A DNA stretch of 64,000 bases from Mucilaginibacter sp. L196 (GCF_009765905.1 NZ_LMUO01000012.1:32764-96763), one strand, 5' to 3'. Shown: positions 52,330 to 62,017, counted from the first letter of the stretch. Numbers and translations: made by a program. The notes: generated by a model not told the origin, from the letters alone.

Positions 52330-53247
52330 TCAATTAAATGTCGATCTGAATTGTATAGGAGAAATTCTTGTTTTTATTTTGAACAGTCTGCTGAAAGACT
52401 GCGGATACCCGAACCCTAATTTGTAGGCCACTTCACTGATAGTCAGGTTCGTGGTAGAAAGTAATTCTTTTGATCTTTCAATCAGCTTCTGATGAATATG
52501 TTGTTGGGCATTCAGCCCGGTGAGCGAACGCAGCATATCACTTAAATAATTGGGTGTGTAATTCAAAGCTTCTGCCAGGTATTGAACTGTCGGTATACCG
52601 TTATTGCCAGGCTCTTCGCCATTAAAATAAGTGTTCAACAGCTCTTCCAGTTGCTGAAGCATCTCATTGTTGACCACCTGCCGGGTTAAAAACTGGCGTT
52701 TGTAAAATCGTTTAGCATAACTCAGCAGCAATTCAATCTGAGCGATGATAACCTCCTGACTGAAGTCATCTATGCGGCTGTTTAGTTCCTCCTTAATGAT
52801 CGTATATATTGACAGGATGGTTGCTCTTTCCTGTTCGGACAGATGCAGCGCCTCGTTGGCAGCGTAAGAGAAGAACCCGTAATTTTTGATCTTTTTGGCT
52901 AATGGATAACCCTGAAGGAAATCCGGATGAATGATTAGCGAATAACCTGCATTGTCCTCATATTTTTCCGTACTGCCCACAATCTGGTTGGGTGCCGTGA
53001 ATAACAAGCTTCCTTCATCAAAATCATAATAACCCTGGCCATACTTAAACTTTCCACCCAGTTTGGTAATAAAAGAGATCTTGTAGAACCCAGTTACATA
53101 ACTTGGTGGCAGCCGGCACAAGTCGATCTGTCCTTCTGTAGCATCCATTAAGCTAATCAATGGGTGAACAGGGCCCGGAAGACCCAGCATACGATGTACT
53201 TCCGTTATAGACTCCAGCTTAATGACTTTCAGCGTTTCGCTTTTCAT
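52330..53247 (-). CDS. AraC-family transcriptional regulator
   Basis: 305 residues. The N-terminal half is a less conserved ligand-binding region (YGQGYYDFDEGSLLFTAPNQ). The C-terminal HTH pair VQYLAEALNYTPNYLSDMLR and LTISEVAYKLGFGYPQSFSR is clear. The next gene (SDR) is 96 bases upstream on the same strand, so it may follow the SDR in an operon or regulate it. Confidence 0.9.
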   Translation of the reverse strand: MKSETLKVIKLESITEVHRMLGLPGPVHPLISLMDATEGQIDLCRLPPSYVTGFYKISFITKLGGKFKYGQGYYDFDEGSLLFTAPNQIVGSTEKYEDNAGYSLIIHPDFLQGYPLAKKIKNYGFFSYAANEALHLSEQERATILSIYTIIKEELNSRIDDFSQEVIIAQIELLLSYAKRFYKRQFLTRQVVNNEMLQQLEELLNTYFNGEEPGNNGIPTVQYLAEALNYTPNYLSDMLRSLTGLNAQQHIHQKLIERSKELLSTTNLTISEVAYKLGFGYPQSFSRLFKIKTRISPIQFRSTFN

Positions 53248-53343
53248 GTTTAAAGATAATAATTTAGACCGGCGACTGTTTCAGCCACCAGTCATAAATT
53301 AGATTTCATAGTTATTGAACTTTGGGAAACAATTAAATAGTAA

Positions 53344-54117
53344 CTACCATTGAAAAGGACCTTCCGGGCCCGTGAAAGTTGCTGTCGGTCCATCGGTTTC
53401 CAGCGCCACCCGGATCGGTTCACGCGAACCTACTTCAACCGTATCGGTGCCCTGGAAGTTATTCAGCGCCGTGGCCGTAAAGCCGGGACTTGCTGCATTA
53501 ACCTTGATGTTTTCTTTTTCAAGTTCCAAAGCGAAAGCCAGGGTAACTGCGTTAAGCGCCGTTTTGGATGCTGCGTAAACAACGCCGAAATGTTCCCTTG
53601 CCCAGCAAGCCGGATCAGCTACCCACGTTAAAGATCCCAATCCGCTTGATATATTGACAATACGGGCAGCCGATGATTTGCGTAATAAGGGTAGCATAGC
53701 TTGCGTAACGGCAATAACCCCAAACACGTTGGTTTCCCAAACGGCCCGCACCTCGTCAAGTGATGCGGTGGTGGCCTTGCCTGCTTCCATCGTTTGCTCC
53801 AATGTGCGGCCAGGCTTTCCGGCATGGGCTATCGCTGCGTTATTTACCAGCAGGTCAAGGTGGCCGGATGCTACCTCGATATGTTCCACCGCCGCACTGA
53901 TGGTTGATTGCTGGGTAACATCAAGCTGGATCGCATGCGCTGTGACGCCAATCTCAGCAGCGGCTTTTTGCCCGTTGTTCAGATTACGCGAGCCGACATA
54001 AACGATATAACCATTAGCTGCAAGCGCTTTGGCAATTTGAAAACCTACGCCCTGATTGGCACCGGTAACCAGCGCAACAGGTTTGTTATTTGTTGATGAC
54101 TTGATCTGATCTTTCAT
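53344..54117 (-). CDS. Short-chain dehydrogenase/reductase
   Basis: 257 residues. The cofactor loop GANQGVGFQIAK, DLLVNNAA, catalytic Ser in VNISSGLGSL, and YAASKTALNAVTL with the Tyr-Lys pair are all present, so it should be an active NAD(P)H oxidoreductase. Higher GC than its neighbours. The substrate is unknown. The next regulator on the strand is AraC-type. Confidence 0.92.
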   Translation of the reverse strand: MKDQIKSSTNNKPVALVTGANQGVGFQIAKALAANGYIVYVGSRNLNNGQKAAAEIGVTAHAIQLDVTQQSTISAAVEHIEVASGHLDLLVNNAAIAHAGKPGRTLEQTMEAGKATTASLDEVRAVWETNVFGVIAVTQAMLPLLRKSSAARIVNISSGLGSLTWVADPACWAREHFGVVYAASKTALNAVTLAFALELEKENIKVNAASPGFTATALNNFQGTDTVEVGSREPIRVALETDGPTATFTGPEGPFQW

Positions 54118-54459
54118 AAGAATATTGATTAATGAATTAACAAATCAAAAGTCACCATTTACCAACCGGTCATCATAACCAAATCAAGGACATTCGTAAC
54201 CAAAATGAAAAAGATAAATCACATTTTGCATTGGCTATGGAATGAAATCACTTTACAGTATAATATCGGAATATTTTCCGATTACTTTGGAATCGCATTA
54301 TCAATAAAGTTTAGGTTTATAGTTTTTGAAAATATTTTCAGTGATCCCACATTGGACCCGAGCCTCTGAATTGACGGGAAAGTTGTTTCATAAACTGACG
54401 GTTGATAAACGGTATCAAATGGATTAATTGTTATTTTTGCCACAGATAAAAACTTAAAA
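54118..54459. other. Geneless spacer with a small hairpin
   Basis: 342 bases between divergent SDR and map. A 7-bp perfect hairpin ATCGGAA-TATT-TTCCGAT lies at 54265-54282, and a -7 box TATTTTTG at 54432-54439, 20 bases before the map ATG. The minus-strand frame here has no family similarity and is taken as a shadow. Confidence 0.5.
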
Positions 54460-55224
54460 ATGTCTATAACTACCGAAGACGAAAGAATTGGAGTGCAGCA
54501 TGCAAGCGATGCTGTTGCCATCACGCTAAAAAAGATGCGTGAGTTTGCCAAACCGGGCATTTCAACAAAGGAACTTGACGAGTACGGCGGCGAATTGCTG
54601 GCACAGATGGGCGCACATTCTGCACCTAAGTTAACCTATGATTTTCCGGGGTATACATGTATTAGTATTAATGAGGAAACAGCGCACGGAATACCATCGG
54701 TGGATAAAATCTTAAAAGAAGGTGATCTGGTAAATATTGATGTATCGGCAGAATTAAATGGCTATTGGGCTGACAATGGGGGCTCGTTTGTATTGGGCGA
54801 AGACATCCACGGCCATGGCAAACTGGTAGAAGCATCTAAAGAGATATTGAGGAAGGCGATCAGCAACATTAAAGGTGGTGTTAGAATATCGGAGATAGGC
54901 AGGTTGATCGAGACTGAAGCCAAAAAAGCCGGTTACACGGTAATAAAAAACCTGACCGGACATGGTGTTGGCCGCAGCTTGCATGAAGAACCCCACGAAA
55001 TAGCCAACTACTGCGACAGGAATAACACTTCGCGTTTCAAAAAAAACTCGGTGGTGGCGATAGAGACATTTATTTCAACACGCTCCACCATTGCCGAAAC
55101 ACAAGCCGATGGCTGGACGCTAAGCGGCAATAAAGGTGGTTTTGTTGCGCAGCACGAGCATACCATTATGGTAACTGGCGGTGAGCCGGTGATATTTACA
55201 GCGCAGAATGGCATTTGGGATTAA
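54460..55224 (+). CDS. map: Type I methionine aminopeptidase
   Basis: 254 residues. The metal-site residues can be placed: Asp in NIDVSAELNGYWADN and the next Asp of the same stretch, His in GHGVGRSLHEEPH, Glu in VVAIETFIST and Glu in QHEHTIMVTGG region. It removes the N-terminal Met from new proteins. The length and the short N-terminus (no zinc finger) fit bacterial type I. Single gene with its own -7 box; being apart from the ribosomal operon it could be a second map. Confidence 0.93.
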   Translation: MSITTEDERIGVQHASDAVAITLKKMREFAKPGISTKELDEYGGELLAQMGAHSAPKLTYDFPGYTCISINEETAHGIPSVDKILKEGDLVNIDVSAELNGYWADNGGSFVLGEDIHGHGKLVEASKEILRKAISNIKGGVRISEIGRLIETEAKKAGYTVIKNLTGHGVGRSLHEEPHEIANYCDRNNTSRFKKNSVVAIETFISTRSTIAETQADGWTLSGNKGGFVAQHEHTIMVTGGEPVIFTAQNGIWD

Positions 55225-55292
55225 TTATCGCCCCAATTGATCATGAAGTGGCACCTGGAGTGCTGCGACTATATAATTAATAAACCAGGAAT

Positions 55293-56405
55293 TTAAACAT
55301 CGCCAGATTTTTGTTTGGCAAGCCTTTCTTTCCGTTTATTGTTTAGATATTTTCTTACCGGGAAATCGTAAACTATCATTATCAGGTATGCTGCTCCAAC
55401 CAGTAGGATTAGCGCGGCTGTAATAATGAAAGCCAATTGCATAGTGCCCGGCTTATGAGTACCGTAATAATTACCGAACATCCATAACACAGCATAATGC
55501 GTCATGTATAATGGGTAAGAGATATTCCCTAAAAATATGCAAACCTTTTTTAAGCCAGGTTTTAACATAGCCCCTGCACCCAAAGCTATTAGCAAGGGAA
55601 AGTAAAACAGTACAACCACAGGTTCGGACAACCAATTCCATTTTGAGAATGGCATTATAAAGGCCAGGAACAATAATATGGCTATGCCGATAAATCCCAG
55701 TTTATTTTTGATGATCCAGTTGGAGCGGTAAATAAGTAGTCCCGCTAAAAAAGAATATGATATCCGGGCGCTTCCATCCCAAAAGGTAGGCCCGCTCCAG
55801 CCACCCATTAAGTTGCCGGAACGGTAACATACAAAGCAAATAGCCACGGCCGAGAGTATGGCTAACAGCAGCAGGTAGCCGCGGCTGATCTTATAAAGTA
55901 CAAATGCGTAAACAATATTGGCGACATATTCCCAAAACAATGACCATGCCGGAGCATTGAAGCTGAACAGGTTAAATCCACGGTCGGCTATTATAGGCAA
56001 GGGAATAAGCAATATCGAGCAAAAAAATGTCAGGATGATCTTACCGGTGCTGTACAATTCGGGATGGCCGCCAAACGGGTCGAACAAAAATGCCAGCAGG
56101 CCTAACACCGATCCTGCTATAACCAGCGGGTGCAGCCTGATGATCCTCGATTTAAAAAACTCGAGAATACCCATTTTTGCTATACGATTGTCATAGGCAT
56201 ACGCGATAACAAATCCCGAAAGGCAGAAGAAGAAATCGACAGCTAAAAAACCGTGGCCGATAAAGTTTTGGCTGTAATCGGAGTAAACCCATTCCATAAA
56301 ATGAAATGTTACAACGGAGAGGGCGGCAATGCCCCTTAATCCGTCGAGAATTTCGAAATGCTTTTTTGTTTGCAGAATTGTGGTGGTGGGTTTGTATGTA
56401 TCCAT
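55293..56405 (-). CDS. Acyltransferase family 3 membrane protein
   Basis: 370 residues with about ten hydrophobic segments. RGIAALSVVTFHFMEWVYSD carries the catalytic-type histidine of OafA/NolL-like O-acyltransferases, and RLHPLVIAGSVLGLLAFLF follows. Such proteins acetylate surface sugars or peptidoglycan. No sugar-biosynthesis genes nearby, so the acceptor is open. Neighbour HxlR gene is 28 bases upstream on the same strand. Confidence 0.88.
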   Translation of the reverse strand: MDTYKPTTTILQTKKHFEILDGLRGIAALSVVTFHFMEWVYSDYSQNFIGHGFLAVDFFFCLSGFVIAYAYDNRIAKMGILEFFKSRIIRLHPLVIAGSVLGLLAFLFDPFGGHPELYSTGKIILTFFCSILLIPLPIIADRGFNLFSFNAPAWSLFWEYVANIVYAFVLYKISRGYLLLLAILSAVAICFVCYRSGNLMGGWSGPTFWDGSARISYSFLAGLLIYRSNWIIKNKLGFIGIAILLFLAFIMPFSKWNWLSEPVVVLFYFPLLIALGAGAMLKPGLKKVCIFLGNISYPLYMTHYAVLWMFGNYYGTHKPGTMQLAFIITAALILLVGAAYLIMIVYDFPVRKYLNNKRKERLAKQKSGDV

Positions 56406-56433
56406 TTAATGTATATCATGCCAGGTTAAACAA

Positions 56434-56784
56434 CTATTTTCCGGTAATCACTTTGCGGTGTTCTGTCCCCCAATCAGCAAGGTTATTGATTATGGTTTGT
56501 AATGTTCTGCCATATTCGGTTAAATTATACTGAACTGTTACCGGTTGACTATCTAAAACGGTTCGTTTTATCAGTTTATTCATTTCAAGCTCCTTCAATT
56601 CCTTGCTAAGCATTTTGTTTGATATGCCTGTTACATCATTCAAAATATCAGAAAACCTTCTTTCGTTATAATAGCAAATAGATGAGATTATGGAGATCTT
56701 CCATTTTCCATTTAATACATCCATCGCATCATGTACAGCCATGATCTCTTTTTTGTGCCCTGCAAGGCATACATTGTCAGCCAT
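56434..56784 (-). CDS. HxlR-family winged-helix regulator
   Basis: 116 residues. MDVLNGKWKISIISSICYYN, RRFSDILNDVTGISNKMLSK and YNLTEYGRTLQTIINNLADW are the classic HxlR pattern. Cys in VCLAGHK near the start may be redox-sensing, by analogy with other HxlR proteins. Divergent from an SDR gene with a 104-base spacer, a common pair, so it likely represses that gene. Confidence 0.92.
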   Translation of the reverse strand: MADNVCLAGHKKEIMAVHDAMDVLNGKWKISIISSICYYNERRFSDILNDVTGISNKMLSKELKELEMNKLIKRTVLDSQPVTVQYNLTEYGRTLQTIINNLADWGTEHRKVITGK

Positions 56785-56888
56785 AAGTTACTTTGTTACC
56801 CGAATGTTACTATTACTTTCGGTTACAAAGTAACCAAAATAAACTTAGGACACTTAAGTTTGCAGCGTAAACATTAGAAAATTTAATT

Positions 56889-57632
56889 ATGAATTTTACA
56901 AACAAAAACGTTGTTATAACAGGCGGAACCACCGGAATTGGGTTAGCAACCGCAAAAGCATTTATTAACGCAGGTGCAAACGTTTGGATCACAGGCAGAA
57001 GTGCTGAAAATTTAAAAAAAGCTACCGAAGAGATCAACGATCCGAAATTGAAAACGGTAGTTTCGGACACCTCGAAGTTGGCAGACATCGCGGTTTTGGA
57101 AAAGGCAGTTGCAGAAAACGGGGAGAAATTAGATGTACTTTTCCTAAATGCAGGAATAGCGGCATTTACGCCCATTGAACAAACAACCGAAGCAGATTTT
57201 GATGCGCAATTTAACACCAATGTAAAAGGCCATTTCTTCACCTTGCAAAAGCTAATCCCTCATTTGGTAGATGGAGCTGCCGTAGTATTCACTTCCTCGG
57301 TAGTTGCAACAGCTTCAAATTTGGGAACCAGTGTATACTCTGCAACCAAAGGGGCATTAAATAAAATCGCCCAAATTGCAGCAAATGAACTGGCGGAAAG
57401 AAAGATCCGTGTAAATATTGTTAGTCCGGGCCCGATTTTAACACCGGGCTTAGAAAGTGTGGTACCTGAAGAAGCAAAAGCATATTTAGCTTCGGCTACC
57501 GCTTTGCAGCGATTAGGACATGCTGATGAAATTGCAAAAACAGTATTGTTCCTTGCTTCTGACGATGCAAGTTTTATTAGCGGGACAGAAATAGTAGCTG
57601 ATGGCGGTTACCTTACCTACGCGCTAAAATAA
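56889..57632 (+). CDS. Short-chain dehydrogenase/reductase
   Basis: 247 residues. TGGTTGIGLATAK, LDVLFLNAGIAAF, SSVVATASNLGTSVYSATKG with the Tyr-Lys pair and a final SGTEIVADGGYL are typical of the classical SDR family. Regulated probably by the divergent HxlR protein. Convergent with the HD hydrolase; a perfect hairpin separates the two. Confidence 0.93.
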   Translation: MNFTNKNVVITGGTTGIGLATAKAFINAGANVWITGRSAENLKKATEEINDPKLKTVVSDTSKLADIAVLEKAVAENGEKLDVLFLNAGIAAFTPIEQTTEADFDAQFNTNVKGHFFTLQKLIPHLVDGAAVVFTSSVVATASNLGTSVYSATKGALNKIAQIAANELAERKIRVNIVSPGPILTPGLESVVPEEAKAYLASATALQRLGHADEIAKTVLFLASDDASFISGTEIVADGGYLTYALK

Positions 57633-57645
57633 ATAAGCTAAAGTA

Positions 57646-57698
57646 CTCATCGCAACCACAAAAAGCGGCTTATTGCCGCTTTTTGTGGTTGCGATGAG
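57646..57698. terminator. Perfect 24-bp hairpin between convergent genes
   Basis: Left arm 57646-57669 and right arm 57675-57698 are perfectly complementary (ctcatcgcaaccacaaaaag... paired with ...ctttttgtggttgcgatgag), with a 5-base loop TTATT. It is a bidirectional terminator of unusual length, with an internal T5 on each strand and no external T-run. Confidence 0.7.
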
Positions 57699-57701
57699 CG
57701 C

Positions 57702-58292
57702 CTACCTTTTTAACATGCCTTCTTCTAAACTGTTGTCGATAAGTTTTTTAGCGTATTTCCATATAAAATCGGATCCTTTTTTGATGATACCTTTTTTCTC
57801 AATAACTTTATCATAAGGCACGTTAAACTCTTTCCAGGTACCTCCATTATTAGATCTGTTTTGCAGTAGCGGTTCAAACCGATCCATCGCGCGCGCGAAC
57901 TTTGATTCGGCTGTTTCACCTGCTTCAAATTCCTCCCAAATCAAAATAAGTTCTTCAGCCTGATTTTGTGGCAATAGGCCAAATATTCGTCTTGCCGCTG
58001 CTAGTTCTGCGATTGTATTTGTGTGGCTTGTCGCGGTATCGTATAAGAAAATATCACCAGCATCTATTTCCACCAAATCATGGATTAACAGCATTTTTAT
58101 AACCTTAAAGAGATCAATAGCTTCATTGCTGTGCCCAGACAGTACTAAAGCCATTAATGCAAGGTGCCAGCTGTGCTCCGCGTCATTTTCTGTACGGTCA
58201 CTGTTGAAAAGGCGTGTTTTACGTTGTATGTATTTTACCTTATCGATTTCGTGAATGAAATCTACTTGTTTTTGAAGTTGCTCAAAGTCCAT
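57702..58292 (-). CDS. HD-domain phosphohydrolase, YfbR/HDDC2-like
   Basis: 196 residues. The HD metal site shows as RTENDAEHSWHLALMALVLS (first His-Asp pair), then MLLIHDLVEIDAGDIFLYDT with the HD dyad. FEPLLQNRSNNGGTWKE is the family's later motif. Such proteins are 5'-deoxynucleotidases or related hydrolases; the substrate is not proven. A -7 box TATATTTG lies at 58319-58312 on the minus strand, 19 bases before the ATG. Confidence 0.88.
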   Translation of the reverse strand: MDFEQLQKQVDFIHEIDKVKYIQRKTRLFNSDRTENDAEHSWHLALMALVLSGHSNEAIDLFKVIKMLLIHDLVEIDAGDIFLYDTATSHTNTIAELAAARRIFGLLPQNQAEELILIWEEFEAGETAESKFARAMDRFEPLLQNRSNNGGTWKEFNVPYDKVIEKKGIIKKGSDFIWKYAKKLIDNSLEEGMLKR

Positions 58293-58375
58293 TTTTCATG
58301 TTTAAGCATTACAAATATAGTTTTTTTATTTTTTCGATTAAAAAATTGGCTAAACTTCAAAGGCAAGAGACGCTA

Positions 58376-59035
58376 TTATCTTTCTGACAGCATAGGCGTT
58401 TTGTGAGTATAAGTTTCACTATACACATTATCAATAAAGAATTTAGCCAGCAGTTTTCGGCTCATCTGGAACGGCTTTGGCGTAAGGTCATAGGTTACTG
58501 CTAATTCCCTCATAGTTTCGTTTTCATTTAGCCCCACAGGTCTGGCAATAGTCCAGTTTGTTCCGGATGCTTGAATTAAACGTTCCTGTGCGTTATGATC
58601 AGCAAATATGACTTTGAAATTGGTTAGCTTAACCAGCAGCTTCACATACCATGGCGCATATTTCCATGAATCTCCCACCCCAACAGATGATAAAATTAAA
58701 ATACGTTTTACTCTGTATTCATTCATCGCCTGCAGCACATTAGTCATGCTTTTTTCCAGGATACGCGGAGCATTTATTTTCCTGAAAGAAATGGCTTCTC
58801 CCCTGGTTAAAGGGCTTAACAAACTGAGAATAACATCGCAGCCTTCTATGGCTCTATGGACATCATCAATATTTGTAGGAAGACCTGTTACAACGGTTAA
58901 GTCATCTGATTTGACACTGATCTTAGCTGGATTTCTAACTAATGCAACTACATGGTAACCTTTAGCTAATGCGAAATTTATGGCATGTTTACCGGTTCTT
59001 CCGGTAGCACCCAATATTAATATTCTGTTTGACAT
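58376..59035 (-). CDS. NAD(P)-binding NmrA/atypical SDR protein
   Basis: 219 residues. ILILGATGRTGKHAINFALA is the Rossmann start, with GCDVILSLLSPLTRGEAISF and LILSSVGVGDSWKYAPWYVK later. No YxxxK pair, so it is of the NmrA-like or atypical SDR type, perhaps a redox sensor or isomerase. Single gene. The upstream 322 bases hold no gene. Confidence 0.85.
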   Translation of the reverse strand: MSNRILILGATGRTGKHAINFALAKGYHVVALVRNPAKISVKSDDLTVVTGLPTNIDDVHRAIEGCDVILSLLSPLTRGEAISFRKINAPRILEKSMTNVLQAMNEYRVKRILILSSVGVGDSWKYAPWYVKLLVKLTNFKVIFADHNAQERLIQASGTNWTIARPVGLNENETMRELAVTYDLTPKPFQMSRKLLAKFFIDNVYSETYTHKTPMLSER

Positions 59036-59357
59036 CGCTTTTTATATGAGTTCAACTTCCCAATCCTTCGCTGCCGCAAGCGTCCCACTTATGGCCCACG
59101 TTTAGGTGAGCAATGTAATACTTATCAGGCAATAATAACCTTAACTAAACTCCCCATTGTTCATTCGTCATGTGGTGAACAGCTAACTATTTATCCATAT
59201 CGTGAGTTTAACAGAACTGGCATTTGTTAATGATAACTTTAACTTCTAATCAGTACGCAAAATAAGGCACTGTATTCAGCTACAGTAAAAATTAGCTTTA
59301 AGCCGAAATTATACAGCCGGTTAACTTGGTTTTTCATGATTAAACAGGCTTAATTAA
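59036..59357. other. Geneless spacer
   Basis: 322 bases between two minus-strand genes. I see no ORF with family similarity, no clear hairpin and no repeat family copy. Its bases are AT-rich towards 59280-59357, as in a promoter region. Confidence 0.4.
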
Positions 59358-60065
59358 TTAAATGAATGAATAGTTGTAGCGATTAAACGCCTGCCTGATA
59401 ATACCGCCGGCATTACTTAAGATAGGCCTGCCATGCCCGAAGACAATTTTTTCAAAATCAAGGTTGGTTATTTTATTAATACTTCGCATGCCTTCCTGGA
59501 GGTCTTCATAAATAACACTCAGGGCAAGTCCCAGGGTGTTTGATAACAGATCCCCCGCAATCAATACTTCCTCTTTTTCAACCAGCAGCGAAATATGCCC
59601 TTTGCTGTGGCCCGGGGTATGTATAACGCGGATGCCACCCAATAAAGGTAACAGGTCGTTATGCTTTAATGGTCGGACTATTTCAACCGGATCAATATTT
59701 ATGCCTGATCGTTTTATAGCAAGATGGTAGATCAGCCAATTTTTCAACCCGGGGGTTAAGCACAACTCTTTACGAAAGGCAATACCATAGCGCATAATCT
59801 CGGCATCATCAGCATGCGCTATTACCGGCACCCTTAAAATTCTTTTGATCTCCTCTGCACTTCCGGCATGATCGGGATGCAGGTGGGTTAATATAATCTG
59901 CTTAATATCTTTAGGATTTTTACCCGCGGCCCTAATGGCCTTAAATATTTTGCGGCCACTTCCTTTTGGACCGGTACCTATGAGTGTGAGGCCGTTATCT
60001 TCAATTACAAAAACATTAACCCAGCCTAAGTTAATTTGGTAAATACTATTGCTTATCCGTTGCAT
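59358..60065 (-). CDS. Metallo-beta-lactamase-fold hydrolase
   Basis: 235 residues. The metal motif THLHPDHAGS, HTPGHSKGHISLLVE and FGHGRPIL are all present, so a dinuclear zinc hydrolase is expected (glyoxalase II/lactonase group). No signal peptide. Substrate unknown. Confidence 0.9.
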   Translation of the reverse strand: MQRISNSIYQINLGWVNVFVIEDNGLTLIGTGPKGSGRKIFKAIRAAGKNPKDIKQIILTHLHPDHAGSAEEIKRILRVPVIAHADDAEIMRYGIAFRKELCLTPGLKNWLIYHLAIKRSGINIDPVEIVRPLKHNDLLPLLGGIRVIHTPGHSKGHISLLVEKEEVLIAGDLLSNTLGLALSVIYEDLQEGMRSINKITNLDFEKIVFGHGRPILSNAGGIIRQAFNRYNYSFI

Positions 60066-60369
60066 ACAATTAATTTGATCTTAAGTGAAAAAATGATGAT
60101 TAATAGCGTAAAAACGAATACATAATATTATGAGTGGTTGAATGAATTATTTAACTGTGCTAATTTATATCCGGCCATGCAGGCAAGATGAATCCTTAAC
60201 GCTGTTTGTGTGTACAAATGTGTAAAACACCCATGTTAAGAAATGTTAAAGTCGACAGGCCGGATATTTTTATCTATGAATAGCATGATTCCAGCCTTTT
60301 GCTGGGTAAGCGAGGCCGGGTTATCTGAACCTTGATTGATGGGATTTGAGGATTAGCATGATAATATGT
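60066..60369. other. Geneless spacer with left-flank repeat words
   Basis: No gene is seen. The last about 80 bases carry ctgaaccttgattgatggga and ttgaggattagcatgataat, related to 50521-50620. Confidence 0.5.
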
Positions 60370-60600
60370 AATTGTGCGGTAAAAACACCATCGGTATTCG
60401 GAAGATTGCATTTCCTTTTTTAATTCCCTCCCACGGGGAGGGGTGCGGTTGGATACGAAGTGGCAGGGAGGGGTTTATACACCAAATAATAATCTGTTAA
60501 ACCCCACCCTTCCCCGCCCCAAGGCGGGAATCGCACAAGTCCGCTGCTTCCTTTTTCATTTTCCAACCACCGATGGTGAAAACACCTACCATAAGCTCAA
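60370..60600. repeat. MITE-like nested palindrome, copy 3
   Basis: Left end aattgtgcggtaaaaacacc, right end aaaacacctaccataagct, core in the same direction as copy 1. The right inner boundary is degenerate (ATTTTCCAAC). It ends 6 bases before the stop of the next gene. Confidence 0.85.
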
Positions 60601-60605
60601 ATAAT

Positions 60606-61694
60606 TTATTGAATGTCCCACCAAACTACTTTCCTGGGCGGATCACCCAGAGTATAAGGTTCTCCGATACGTGGAACATTTACCGGGATACCCAGCTTTT
60701 CAGCAGCGGGCAGAAATGCTTTTATAGGTTCGTTCCAGGGATGATTGGCTTCGGGAAATTTAGCCCAGTGGATAGGCTGCAGCAAACGAGCCCGAAGGTC
60801 GACGGCGGCCTGGGCGGGCTGGCCAAGACCCAAATGAATATATGGTTGGTTGTATTGTCCACATTCCAGCAGTGCCAGGTCGAACGGGCCATATTGCTGC
60901 CCAATTTGTTTGAAGAAAGGCCCATAGCCACCATCGCCACCGAAAAATAGCCGGTATTGGCCAGTCTGTATCACGTAAGAGGCCCAAAGCGTTTTATCCC
61001 CTTCGCGGGATGTTCGGCCGCTGTGGTGCTGCGCCGGTGTAGCGGTAACCCTGAGCCCACCAGGCAGCGTAACTGATTGATACCAATTCAGTTCGATTAT
61101 CTTTTTAAGATCAAAACCCCAGTATATTAAATGTGAGCCAACACCAATCGGCACTACGGCTATTTTAATATTGTCTTTCAATTTTTTCAGGGTGCGATAG
61201 TCCAGGTGATCATAGTGATCATGGGAAATAATCAGCACATCTATTTGCGGCATATCCACGGCGTGGTAATAATTAGTGCCTTTAAATGCTTTAACAAATC
61301 CGGGCACCGGACCGGCATGGTTGCTAAAAACAGGGTCGATGAGTATATTACCCTGCATGGTTTTGATCAGCAAAGACGAATGTCCAAACCAAACTATAGT
61401 AGGTGCAGCAGCACTTAATGTCTTTAAATCAGTTTTTACCCATGGCAGCGCGTGATCGGGTCTAACAGGTCCAACGTGATCGCGGAACATATGAATCAAC
61501 CGGTTGTGCTTGATAGTTGAGTCAGGCCGTTGAACTAAATTTTGGAAGCTGCCATCTTTGTAATCAGGCAAAGTATCCAACCGTGCAAGCGCTTCACCCT
61601 GTGGATCTCTACCCAGCGACGTTACTATACCGCAACTTGCGATTGCCGTTAGCAGCAGCGCCATCATGCCGATCCACAAACAATAACTTTTCAT
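60606..61694 (-). CDS. Metallo-beta-lactamase-fold lipoprotein, NAPE-PLD/UlaG-like
   Basis: 362 residues. Lipoprotein signal MKSYCLWIGMMALLLTAIAS with Cys21. The metal motif SHDHYDHLDYRTLKKL and the preceding TIVWFGHSSLLI match the NAPE-PLD-like branch, with FGGDGGYGPFFKQIG and HWAKFPEANHPWNEP later. Family members cleave phosphodiesters or lactones; a periplasmic membrane-attached role is likely. Substrate unknown. Confidence 0.88.
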   Translation of the reverse strand: MKSYCLWIGMMALLLTAIASCGIVTSLGRDPQGEALARLDTLPDYKDGSFQNLVQRPDSTIKHNRLIHMFRDHVGPVRPDHALPWVKTDLKTLSAAAPTIVWFGHSSLLIKTMQGNILIDPVFSNHAGPVPGFVKAFKGTNYYHAVDMPQIDVLIISHDHYDHLDYRTLKKLKDNIKIAVVPIGVGSHLIYWGFDLKKIIELNWYQSVTLPGGLRVTATPAQHHSGRTSREGDKTLWASYVIQTGQYRLFFGGDGGYGPFFKQIGQQYGPFDLALLECGQYNQPYIHLGLGQPAQAAVDLRARLLQPIHWAKFPEANHPWNEPIKAFLPAAEKLGIPVNVPRIGEPYTLGDPPRKVVWWDIQ

Positions 61695-62017
61695 ATCCTA
61701 AACGCGGATAACAAATAAGGTACACTGATAGTTTCATCAATCACGAACCAAGCAATATTCTATCATCTAAAATCAAAATTTCAACAGCGTTAATAATAAA
61801 TGTTAAAACAATAAATTGTCACCGATTGTAAACTTATAAATAGCCACCTTATAGTAATATTCTGCTCAGTATTTTTTTAGCCGATACGAAATCAATAACC
61901 TAATCAATTTCCTATCATGAAAAACATTAAGAAACAGATTTTCCATTGCTTTCTGTAGAGAAAACTTTCATAACTAATCCTAAATCACTAACTTTCTTTA
62001 GTCAAAACCATTCATTA

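Noticed and set aside
54282-54560. Minus-strand 92-codon frame overlapping the map start
   Set aside because: It overlaps the 5' end of map on the other strand and shows no family or signal features; taken as a shadow.
48211-60600. The regularly spaced repeat copies as a CRISPR array
   Set aside because: Only three copies, 2 to 10 kb apart with genes between, and each is a long palindrome. There are no cas genes and no spacer structure.
61917-61958. 13-codon frame MKNIKKQIFHCFL upstream of the DUF3943 gene, possible leader peptide
   Set aside because: It looks like a Bacteroidota signal start but ends after 13 codons, and there is no attenuator hairpin after it. No evidence that it is translated.
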